A stretch of 64,000 nucleotides of DNA from the NCBI GenBank assembly GCA_023333565.1, contig JAJKFH010000209.1, forward strand, positions 2,496,001 through 2,560,000, read 5' to 3'. The notes beneath the pieces were generated by a model, which saw only the letters and a list, made by a program, of their open reading frames with translations, was not told the DNA's origin and did not search any database. This document shows positions 49,325 to 59,904 of this stretch, in pieces. Source of the stretch: Puffinus mauretanicus. Its lineage: Eukaryota > Chordata > Aves > Procellariiformes > Procellariidae. Each line of letters starts with the position of its first letter. Position 1 is the first letter of the stretch. The translations under genes and the position numbers were made by a program.

Positions 49325-52300
49325 ACAGTCTGTAGAACTAGGTGCAACCACTGGCTTTCTGGCACCCTGCCTCTGTGTCTGAGAGAGTTACAAAGCTTGG
49401 GTAGCCATGCCAGCACACACCATTGTTTGTACCTGCTGCAATTCAGTTGTTACAGCAGCAGTTGTAGCAATTTAGCAAGTAGAACACCCGTTCTACTGTC
49501 TGTTTTATTACCAAGACAGATGAAATTTGTACAAGTAGTGCTCAGGGAACCAGTGTATAACAGTACATCTGAATTAAAAACTAAAGTATTACCTAGCTGA
49601 ACTCATTAGCATTTACAGGAATGGCTAAACAGATTTGTTTCCCTCATCCGTTGTGTGGCTCCCCGCACAACAGCCATTTGTTCTGAGCCTCTTTTAGCAA
49701 CTTACCAGAAGAAAACAAACAGATAAAATGGCAGTGCTGACTGGATGAAAGCTTGTGGCAAACACCACTAATACCCCTACAGAACATGCAAGAATACTGT
49801 AGGATCTGTCTACTCTGTACCTTCCAACAGTTAGCTCAGCAGATTTGATGCTTCATGCACCACAGTGCTTCCCAGGCTGTCTAAAGAGAATACAGGAAAA
49901 TGGCTTTTCAATCCAAGACTCAAAATGGGACTTTGGCATCCCTAACTCCCACCCTCGGGTGCCACTCATCTCCTACATGTCCCAGTTTTCAACTTCCCTT
50001 TTTTTCTGAAGATCTGCCTCAGGAATTCGTGACAGTTTTGAGCATCTCAAGCATATTTCTTCCAGGGTCAAAGACATAGCAGTTGTGTCCACCTCTTGCT
50101 TGGGGTGATGTTCTTATTCTGCACCTCTAGCTTCCTGCAAGGCATAGTCCTTCTACGGACACACATAGGACTACAGCGGGTAGTGCCACAGCGTGAGGAT
50201 AGCATCACTTACAAATATAAGCTGTATCTAGAAGCAGCACTTAAAATACAAACTTTGGAAACCTTTCCCAGATCTCCTCAGGTGACAACTCAGCATGAAC
50301 AGCGCTCCAGCCAAAAAGGGGGCTCAGCAGATTAGGGATGGCTAGAAATCTAGAGCCAAGGAAAGGAGCCAAACAACTCTAGTTAAGCATAGACTACGGA
50401 GGCGTTCAGGTCAGTTCAGAAACAGTGGAGGCGGGTCTGAGAGCTGATTAATAGACTTTATATAACTGGATATTGAATAATATTCTCTGTAAATATTACC
50501 ACTTCTTCATGTGCCTCCCGGCTGCAGTGTAGACCAAAGTTTTGGCTTTCCAGATCCACTTGGGGTGTCTTCCCTCAAGTTAGAATTCAAAACTGTTGCA
50601 TATAACACACAAGTAAGGAAGAGTTTCTGCTTCTCAGTACATTTTAAAGCCCCCTGCTTCTTATCACTACTAGTAGTGACTAGTATTTGGAATACTATGG
50701 GCAACTTTTAAACTGAAATTTTTGTCAAAAGGAATTCCTCATATTGACTCTTTTATTAGTACTATACCTTCACATAAATTTTTAATATTTTTCTGTGCTA
50801 AAACAGAGATACATTATTGTTACAAGCTCATTAATGAGAGATGTCTCTCTTTTTAGTCATCATCCAATATGTAAACCATGTCAGTGTGCTGCTTGGCACC
50901 CAAGGAAAATGGCACCTCAGCCATTTCAACTGATTTGCAAACTTTTCCAGAAAAAGCCTTCCAATATGAAAGTCCTTGGGACAGCAACTGGCAGTTCCCA
51001 GTGACTGTGGAGACAGACCTGCAGTCTGTACCTACACACAGTGGTGCCACCACCGGGATGCAGCAAGCACATCTCAGTTCTGCATAAACTAGTAGCAAAG
51101 TCAGATTTGGTTTTCAAAACCTTTCCCCACCTCAAGCCTGGCTCCAGCCCATTCCCAGTCCTGTCGAGGGGACCGAGTTTGGTCTTCCAGGATCTTTATT
51201 CATAAATAAATAAATAATCCTAGCAAGCTCCAGAACAGATCCGTCCATCCCATAGGCAATAACACCCCAATTCTGTCTGAGCTCCCCCCTTCACACGTGC
51301 ACAGAGGCACTCATACAGCTACGTTCGTACCACCTCCTCACTCCTGCTCTCCAGCTCTTTGGGTCATGAAACCATACATTACAATATTAAGAGCAGGGCA
51401 TTACACATGTAAGATCAAGTATAGTAGTTTGATTTTAGATAAGAACGAATAAGTTATCATGACAAAGGCTCCCCTCCAGTGCAAGCCCTATGCACAAAGT
51501 TACTTCTGTTCCAGGAAAAAAGCAGAACTGAAAAATAAACAGCCACTCCCTTTGCTCTAAAGGAGTAGAAATACTTTGCCAAAAAACAGTCTTTTCCCCC
51601 AATCTCTAACTTAATTTCCTTCCCATATATTAAAATATCTAGACCTGACTGACTGATGAGCTTCTGCTGCTTGTCTTGCAGCTCCTAAATGCCTGCTTTC
51701 GTTCTGACTCCTGGAGAGAAGCACAGAAGGGGTATGTTGGATTCCTTCAGAAGCTCAGCATGCTTTCCAGACTCTGCAGAAGATGCAAAATATGTGCTGC
51801 CACAGATATCAACACCAAGTCACTGGCCTAACACCACCACTCAAGGACAATATCTCTCCTTGTGAAAGGCCCAAGAAGAAATGCAGGGGACCTTAAAGCA
51901 AGCAGTTAATTCCTTCATTGAAAACAAGTCTTCACAAGTGCTGAGCTAGAAATAAGATAGGTCTCTAACCTCTCCCACTTAGAGGTTTCCTTGCCTTGTT
52001 TTTATTTGTTTTAGGCATTCTAAAATGACAGGCTGAAAACTTAAAGGCCAATACTGATGCTTTAATTTGTGATATAAATCATGTAAGTGTCTACAGATAT
52101 CTAAAAGAACCAAGCCCTCACCACATGCTCCACACCTGGTGACTATTAATAATGCTTTCCACAGACTGCTTTTTAGAAAAACATCTCTTGGTTATATAAA
52201 GAAGAGTAAAGATTTAAATGTGCTGTTGAAGAGAACAAATAGGATTCTTTAAAGGTTAAAGAATCCAATCATCTGCTCGAAGCTAAATAGTCCTGGCTAT

Positions 52301-53485
52301 CAAGCAACCTAATTAAAACCTACCTGGAAGAAAGTCAATAGGTTGCATATCAAGGAAAAAACCGCATCACTAAGCAACGCACATCTTGTGGAAATTGGGA
52401 ACAGAATATGCGCAGGTCGATCACTTTAAGGTATTAAGTGCTAGGGTTTAGACACTGCCTGTAGAAACACGTGGCACAGTGTTGCGGATTCAGAGACGTG
52501 CATACCGCAGGGGGAAGGTGGGGCTGGAACAAAGGGGAAGGTATCTGCCTCTACACACAAACAAGTCAGAGTTTTGTCCAAAAACTATTTGAATGTCAAA
52601 TTCATTTGACGTTTCCTAATTTCCTCACACAAATAAAAATTTGCACTTCCACATCTTCTGTCCTTATCGTCTTTCCTGGTCCATTGCAAAGGCCAGTTGT
52701 TTGAAAGACAACAGGGAGGGTAACAGTGGGATGTGACTGGAGCTGCAATCTTCCTGCTGGACGTTTCTGCAGCTCTGCTGGTCATCTAATTGTAGAAGAG
52801 AAAAGGAAAACTAGCTTTTTCAATGCGTTACGTTTTGAAACTTAGAAGGACTCTGCTTCAAGTACTTGTCAAGAGTTCTGCCTCATCACTGTGATGTTTC
52901 TTGCCTGCTAAAATAAAATAAATACACCTGAGTTTTGACTGATTTGGCTGAAAGCAAACAGTAAATAACCAGTACATGAAAGCACTGCCCGCAATCTTAA
53001 GTGAGGAAGTGGTGTAACTGAGTTGAAGATTATGTGAGAATTTGGCCTTATTTCTTTTTCCTGCTAAATGCAAGAAGATAACATGTCAAACCCCTACTAA
53101 GTTACTAAGGAGTTCATTTAGGTATCAATCACTTATCAAGCAATTTTTCCTCTTTAGACACTCATTTCTTTAAAACTGGCTATTTAATTCACTGGCAAAA
53201 CTAATAAGGTCTTGGATCATGTCATCAGTGTCAGATGTAGTCCAATTCACAAAATCTCTTGGAACAAATCAAATACTCTCATTACTGCCCATCTGACTCA
53301 GGCTGATCTCAAGGGTTCACGTTTCCATTCATGTTTTCATTCTGAAGTTAACATAACAGCACTGAGTCCGCTCCTCCATAAATTAACAGCACATTCAGGA
53401 TCTCCAGTGGAATCCCAAATTATACAGCGCTGCAGCAGGTAAAATTCTTAACAGATGAACACTGAACATTTGTGAAGCAGCTACA
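49325..53485. other. Unique non-coding sequence, no gene seen
   Basis: No exon recognised. Contains a TAAATAAATAAATAA run near 51202-51217. Overlapping frames at 50795-51135 are open on both strands but short, with no family recognised. Confidence 0.6.
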
Positions 53486-53490
53486 TGAGC

Positions 53491-53566
53491 AATCCCCTCG
53501 AAGGAGGGAATTGAACTTCCACCCTCACATGGCTGTGGCCTCCCAGCTGAAGCACTGTTCAGATTT
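53491..53566 (-). mobile_element. tRNA-derived SINE fragment, probably MIR
   Basis: On the minus strand an A-box-like TGCTTCAGCTGGGAG is followed by a B-box-like GGAAGTTCAATTCCC. Their spacing is about 6-7 bases shorter than in a true tRNA, so this is not a tRNA gene. Order and flanking words fit a diverged MIR head. Confidence 0.4.
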
Positions 53567-53902
53567 CGGGCCAGGCTGATCAAAGGGAACTCCTCTCCCC
53601 TCCTTCACGCAGAGCTTGCACTCTGCATGGCTGACGTGCCTCCAGTAGCATCTCGCAGTGATTTACAGCCACGCTGCAGGAGCGAAGAGTCAGTCAAACC
53701 TGTGCTGCAGCTCAACAAAATTGCTTGAAGCTGGATAAACTGGTGCATTCATGCCAAAAAGAGAAAAAAAATCTCTTCGCAGGCAAAACCACAACGCTTA
53801 GACAGAAACATGTGTGCTGAAGATCCTCCCCTAACCAGAGCAAAGTGTTCAGTGCAGAAATAACTGTTATTGCATTAAAAGTGGACATTTTTTCACTTTT
53901 TT

Positions 53903-54553
53903 ATGTCATGCAGAGAACATCTGTTGATACTACTTTTTAAATCGGTAGTTTACAATGAACAGCCAGCTGTTTATTCAGAAAGCCAAAAGGCCTCTCTGAA
54001 GTTCACTGAAAACACCAGTAAAACTTGTGTCAACGTCTGTTTGAGCAAGAGCAATCTCTTGGGTAAAGATTTTACATTTTCCTCCTCTCTACCTTTCTCC
54101 TACAGCTTCTGGTCCGGGCTCGGACACCCCCCTCCTTCCTTCGGCACTAGCCGCTCGCAGACAGCCCCGATGCCCCTCGCGCAGCAGCCCAATGCTTTCA
54201 TCTCAGCGTGTTTCCTGACGCGTGTCTCTGGTGTGAGAAGTGGAGGAGCAGCCTGTGTCTCCTGCTGGTGGAGAGATGAGAAGAGGAATGAGGCCCAGCT
54301 GCCAGCTGGGGAAGAAAAGGCGATTCCTGGCTCTGGGACAGGAATTTGGGAGGGAAAGCACCCCTCCTCACAGCACTGCCGGCCGGCCTCAGCCCTGCTG
54401 TGCTCTGCAGGAGCAGCAGTCTCTTTCCCCAAAAAGCTGAATCCCTGGTGCAGGACACATATAGCTTCTAACAGAGCTTCAGGTGTCCCCATTTTGCAAA
54501 CACCTCTGCTCCCTATGAACAGGCCATGTGCACCCCCAAGCATCCTGCCATAG
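53903..54553 (+). other. Longest open frame outside the LTR, with a CpG-rich patch; coding status doubtful
   Basis: A 216-codon ATG-to-stop frame is the longest in the window. Its first 60 codons are AT-rich, then composition jumps at about 54106 to GC-rich with about eleven CpGs in roughly 125 bases. The jump coincides with a strong polypyrimidine-CTACAG acceptor ending at 54105. A 147-codon frame is open on the opposite strand (54100-54543). I recognise no domain, signal peptide or membrane segment. The Ser/Pro/Ala/Arg-rich product looks like composition. If anything is real, it is more likely an exon or CpG-rich regulatory patch starting at 54106 than the whole frame. Confidence 0.2.
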
Positions 54554-54559
54554 GTACTG

Positions 54560-55140
54560 GCCCAGCTGCCAGAAACATTACAGCCGCATTAACATGGGGT
54601 TGGATCCAGCTAATTAGCCCTGACTGGTAACTGGAATAATTAGCCTTGCCTCAGAGGAGGAGTACTTTGGCCAAGCACTGCTCTGTTGAGGCATAGCCAT
54701 CCTGCTCTGGTCCCAGGGCTAGTACTGGTCTACCTCTGTGGTGTAGCTGCAGACGTCCTTGGTAAGGAGGTGAAGAAGAATAAAAAAAGGCACACTAAGA
54801 TGCCCTGCACTCATTTAGCACCCTTAGCAGAAAAACAACGTGCACCTAACCTGAAAAAATACTGGTTTTTTTCAGACATACGAATGAGAAGTTTCCAAAA
54901 ATGTTTAAATTCTTGTTTTTAATCCAGGGAAAACTTCAGAAATGCTGAGACTACATTTCACAAAATTTTTTAAAAATAGAACTTAAAGTAAAGATTATTT
55001 TGGAAATTGAAAATCTCATTCAGAATGTTACCCTAGGGAAGCCCTCCTGTTTGTTGCACATAAGGAGTACCAGCTGACATTTCTTCCTGGCGCACTAGTC
55101 AGAGCAGCACTCCAGCTGCTTCCATCACCTATAGCACCTC
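54560..55140. other. Unique non-coding sequence, no gene seen
   Basis: Only a repeated AATTAGCCYTG word (54611-54645) stands out. No exon recognised. Confidence 0.6.
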
Positions 55141-55426
55141 CAGAAGCCAGAGCCGGACGCTCCGCAGAGGTGCACAGTGACAGACTTGAGGCAAAGGTCA
55201 CAAGCTGCAACAAGAGAAATGCCAACTAGGGTGGAAAAAATGTCAATAGGAGTAGTAACAGATTGGAAAAGGCTGCCTGGAGAGGCTGTGAGATCTCCCT
55301 CTGCAGAGATGTTCATGCTTGATCTGCGTGGGCTGAGTAACCTGAGCTACCTGTGATGTTAGCCCTGCTTTGGGCAGCGTGTCGGACTTAAATGACCTCC
55401 ACAGGTTCGCTCCAGCTTACTCTGTG
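55141..55426 (+). mobile_element. CR1 LINE, 3' region
   Basis: The segment follows the avian CR1 3' region closely. In order it shows AGAGGTGCACAGTGACAGAC, CACAAGCTGCAACAAGAGAAA with TGCCAACTAGG, then GATTGGAAAAGGCTGCCTGG with AGAGGCTGTGAGATCTCC. It ends with GTTAGCCCTGCTTTGGGCAG and TCGGACTTAAATGACCTCCA. It is on the plus strand and ends near CTTACTCTGTG with only one degenerate octamer. Short gaps are present. This is the best-preserved CR1 copy in the window and is clearly younger than the copies at 29.9 and 42.9 kb. Confidence 0.9.
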
Positions 55427-55429
55427 GCC

Positions 55430-57410
55430 GAAATACGCCCCATTATAACAATTTCAATGCTGTCAGCTGGACTTTATTCTTCAAATCATTCTGAGCAGCT
55501 TTCGCTTTATATTAACTAACTAAAGCACCTTATCACTTCTGTACAGCAAGTGTCTCCTGGTGGCTGAAATGAAGAAGGCTGATGTTTTCTCAAAATGGAT
55601 TATGTAAACTATAAAACTGAAATGCAATGAACAATTGCCAGCACTTCCATGAAATTGCAAACAAAAGTTTTCTGACAACATTTAAATAGATTTGCAATTT
55701 CACAGGAAATTTCTGAAATACTGGTTTTACATAACATAACAATAAATTCCAAAATGTTAATGCTTTCCAAATTTAAACACCTCTAATTTTAATTCCCACC
55801 ATATAACTAAAAACTACGACAAAGCATGTACAGGACTGATGAGGCACAATATATATAAAATAAAATCAACAGGTTCATAAAATAACTTTCAAATTATTAG
55901 AATGTTTTCATTATGATTATTATCATATAATCATATATTGTCATGTAGTAGTTCAGAGAAATAAAAAAGGTTAGCCCTTAATCAGTGAAAAAATCCCAAT
56001 CTATTTACTGTCTAAATATACTTCTGGTATTACATATTAGAAATTTCCCCTTGCTTTAAGCATCTTGCAGACAAACTCTTCCTCACTCTTCAAAAATACC
56101 CAGTTGGTATTCGCTGTGTTTGCCCATGCTCACACTGACTCGGGAGGGACTGGCGACTCGGTGCCTCTGCCCGGCTTGCAGGTTGTACTCCAGAGGTAGG
56201 CAGATGCTCAGCTGGGGCGAGCTGGCCTCGTACCCCCAAATTCCTTCACGTATACCAACTGACACAGTCCCACTATGTCTCATTAAGTCGTGCCACTGCC
56301 ACAAAGTAAACCAGCCCTTTCCGCCACCAGGATCTTGTCCTCCTGTTTATAGCTTGTCACTGACATTTGGGTTTGGTCTTATTTCCATAAAAATGTTTTA
56401 TAGTTCTCTCCTTAAATCAGTATTTTGTGCAGTTGACAGCCCTAAAACTCCTCCTGGCATGCAGAAAAGATTGGGAGTTTTGGGTGTAGTCTTCCTCATT
56501 TACTGATTCTACCAAGTCATCCTTATTAGGCGATACTAATGCGAAAAGTGGCCACAGGAAAAATAAAACCACACTACTTAGGACCTCTCATGCTTTATAA
56601 AGAAAAGGTTTGAGTATAGGCAAGGATGTCTCCAGATGTCTCTCATTCCCTTCTAGCAGACCCCCACACCCATGCTCACACGGAACTCCATCCTGCATTA
56701 TCATTTCACCCAGAAGATTTCTGAGCAGCAAAGGACAAACATTTCCAGGCTTCTGAAGTAGCCAAGAACCCACTCTGTGAACTCAACAGGCTGTACAGTT
56801 GTCAGTGACTTGGTGTTATAGCATTTTTTTCCAGGAAGAATGATTTTAAAAGCAGTCCTTGCTACGTGATTTCCATGAAAGTAGAAATGGAAAAAAGAAA
56901 TCCTCAGGGTGGCTGTGATCTGTCTCTTTAGGACAGGACAGCAGCCACAGCTTGGTCTTACTGTTGGCAGGGAGTACTCAGCCTCCAGAAGAGGATCTAG
57001 AGGCTGTTTTTAAAGGTGGTTATAGTTGAATATGGATAGATATAAAACTCCTTTTGGATATAAAACTTATGTTTGGGGGGGGAGGAAGGAATGGAAAACG
57101 TAGTAGGTCACTTTTAAAAAGTGTCCTGAAATTGCTTCTTGCTTCTTTTTTTTTTTTTTTTTTAATTTAATCAAGGCCACATTCTTGCATCTTAATACAA
57201 GGGCAGCATCTGTTATGTAATGTTTCGGGAATATCTGGAGTTTCATCTCCAGAATCAAAGGTAAATCTATTAATTACATTAAGGCTCATTAAAGACTTGA
57301 AACAAAAAAGGCTTTACACTCAAAATTCCCAAGAGACTTGCTTACTAGACCTTTACAGGGACTTGTCACTAGAATCAATCTGCAACTTCCCAGTGAAAGG
57401 GGTTTCATTG
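55430..57410. other. Unique non-coding sequence, no gene seen
   Basis: AT-rich, especially 55600-56000 (ATTATTATCATATAATCATAT). A T18 tract lies at 57146-57163. The 128-codon frame at 56120-56506 shows no recognisable family. Confidence 0.6.
57146..57163. repeat. T18 homopolymer
   Basis: A run of 18 T. Read on the minus strand it would be a poly(A), but the sequence 5' of it on that strand (57165-57400) shows no retrotransposon or processed-gene body. Confidence 0.85.
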
Positions 57411-57414
57411 CAAA

Positions 57415-57625
57415 ATGCTGAATCACTGCAACGGCAACAGAAGTCCCGCTGAAACCCTGACAGAGCCTGAGAGGGCTTCAGCCTGGGCTGCAGCCCATCA
57501 CCTGCCCGGCTGCTCCAGCGCCCAGCACTGCCCCGAGCACAGAGACCCCCGCCATTTCACACTCTTGCTGGCTCCAGCCACACCAGGGGGTTTAGGAAGC
57601 CCCGAGAGCCTCAGGTGGGTCCAAC
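57415..57625. other. Small GC-rich patch
   Basis: About 210 bases, GC-rich against AT-rich flanks, open for 71 codons on the plus strand. No family or repeat recognised. It contains the palindromic word GGGCTGCAGCCC. Confidence 0.5.
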
Positions 57626-57629
57626 TTTG

Positions 57630-59575
57630 ACATCTCCTCCTCCTCCTAATCATGCTTTCTGTCTACACATTTGGCTACCTAGGATTAAAAGGCAATGCAA
57701 AAGGCCTCTGAAAAAAGTATGAAAAGTAGCTTGCCGTTCTTTTATTCTGACCATTGAGGTACTTGATGAGCAGGCAACAGATATGAGAGGCTGCTTTTTA
57801 CCATCACCACACTCTGCAGAGGGGGCCTGACTAAAATACGAAACTCCCAGGAGAGGGCAAATCTGCATCTGACTGAACAAACTCTGCCTTACCACTTGGG
57901 CTCGTTGTCCAACAATTAGGGAACAGACATTTCTTCAACCTACCACTGAAAGTGGACACACTTATTTTATAATGCCTGCGTCAGTAGCATGCTAGATACT
58001 GTGGAATTATCACAAATTGTCAACAGTGCTTTTCATTCAAGGAAATCAGGAACTGGGAGAAGTATATCGTACTGACATCTAGAAGCAGAGGGCCATAATT
58101 CTGATTTATGGTGAATATCTCCAGCTAATCTGTGTTAGAAGATGATCTGTGTGCGAAGACATGAAGATAAGTGTGCTGTTCCTCACTTGGTTGTGACAGC
58201 ACAGGAAATGTGTTCAGAAAAATACCCTGGGCTGTATCATATCTGCTGGGGGTAAAAAATGAATGTGTATCTTTTAAAGTGGAATTCTGCATGGATTTAG
58301 ATCAAGAAGCCCCACTGAAGTCAGCAGACCACATGGAAGACCATGGATTTTCCACTCATTGCATCAGTAGGTGCCAATTTTGCCTATGCCTGCAAAAGTC
58401 TCTGTACTTTTTGAAGCTCCTGTAGTGCTGACCTCCCAAGTCAGTTCCACAGAGTGCAACTCAGCACAGACTACAACGCCAAGGACAAAAGTCAGGAGAA
58501 AAATAGGGGGAAAAAATTACTGCGTAAGCTTTGAAAATAGACTGTAATTATATTTAGATGTTGCAAAGATCTCTCATGTTTTTGTTTGAAATTTAATCTT
58601 AGAGGTAATCAAATCTGCTATAGCAGCGTGGTTGCTCCATTCCCCCTTCCTTGACCCTTTAGGGCTTTCTTTGGGCCATTGGGAGCCACTTTCCTGGAGC
58701 TGCCTTGCAAGCACCTGCTTTGCTGCAGTTCAGCCAACAACCTCACCCTTGGAAAACAGAGGAGAGGGGAAGAGCTGTGAAAGATAAAGCTACACATAAT
58801 TAATTGTAACTAATGTTTGCACCTGCATTTACAAAGCTAGATAGTATTGCAGTTCTGAGGGTAGATACAAAAAAATAATGTGGAATGCATTCCTTTTTAT
58901 AGCTGGTTCAAAACTCGCACTAATACTGAGCTTCAAACATAAGAAAGGACTATTATACTTACTCGTAAGTACAGGAGCTGGCAAAATGCCATCATACGTT
59001 TTAAAAAGGAGAAGTCAGTAACTCTTAAAAAAGCACGCAGTCAACATAACACCTCAGAATGTAAGGAGGTGACCGTTTATAGGAGAATGCCAAGTTAGCA
59101 CACTCATCCTGAAAAACTCCCCCTGCCCTGTTACAAGCAGCTTCGTTCCAGGGTGAACGTGCCATCTTCTCATATGAGAACACAAAGAAAAAGCACAGCA
59201 CAGCAAAGCAAAATAAGAATGCACATTACTTCTAGTCCATGAGAACAAATGTTAAAAGGCGAGGATTGTGCCAAAAATCCCTCTTAGTGTCACGTAAAGA
59301 CTTACTGAACAAAGACTGTTTGTCTCCACTAAACTTTTTTCCTATACCTCGTACTTGGCATGTCAAAGGTTGTTGGAAAAAAAACCAAAGCAAAATCACA
59401 TTCAAAGCTTTGGTTTCTTCCTGCTTCCTTTTCATCTTTAAGATGTTGAAAACTCAGGTACTATCTTTGCATACACCACTATTCATCTTTAATTTAATAA
59501 ATGATCTTTTCAATGTATTAATGGTTAGCAGTGCATATAAATTAGCATTTATAAAAATCAATTACATTGTCTCAT
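57630..59575. other. Unique non-coding sequence, no gene seen
   Basis: No exon or transposon recognised. A 112-codon frame at 59239-59577 overlaps an opposite-strand frame and is AT-rich with no recognised family. Confidence 0.6.
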
Positions 59576-59579
59576 AAGA

Positions 59580-59900
59580 CAGAGGAGAAACCAAGACCTT
59601 CATCACTGGATCATTTGTATTTATCTGTTAATTATAAACCTTAATTGTCTCTTCTTATCAGATTAATTTGCATAAATTGCATAAGTTTAACGTTTAACAG
59701 GTTTTAATACCAGAATACAATTATTCTTTAAACACTCTTTCTTGAAATATTCATTATTAATTATAGCGTTAAAATTAGAAGTTCTGATAATTGACCTTGG
59801 TTTCTCCTTGGCTTATCATCATCTGTCCATTGAGGTCATTTATCTCATGATTATGCATGCTTTGTGGCTTCTTATTACTGATGTGCTCAGTTTTAATTGT
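59580..59900. promoter_or_regulatory. Candidate conserved non-coding element, AT-rich
   Basis: An AT-rich, repeat-free stretch with a perfect POU octamer ATTTGCAT (59666-59673), several TAATTA/ATTAAT words and ATTATGCATGC near 59851. The cluster resembles homeodomain/POU-bound enhancers. It could equally be ordinary AT-rich DNA. Confidence 0.3.
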
Positions 59901-59904
59901 ACTT

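Noticed and set aside
53491..53566. Possible tRNA gene on the minus strand (A-box and B-box words)
   Set aside because: A-to-B box spacing is too short for a tRNA and no acceptor stem pairs. It fits a MIR-like SINE head better.
57146..57163. T18 as the poly(A) tail of a processed pseudogene on the minus strand
   Set aside because: The sequence that would be the retrocopy body (57165-57400) has no recognisable gene and no target-site duplication.
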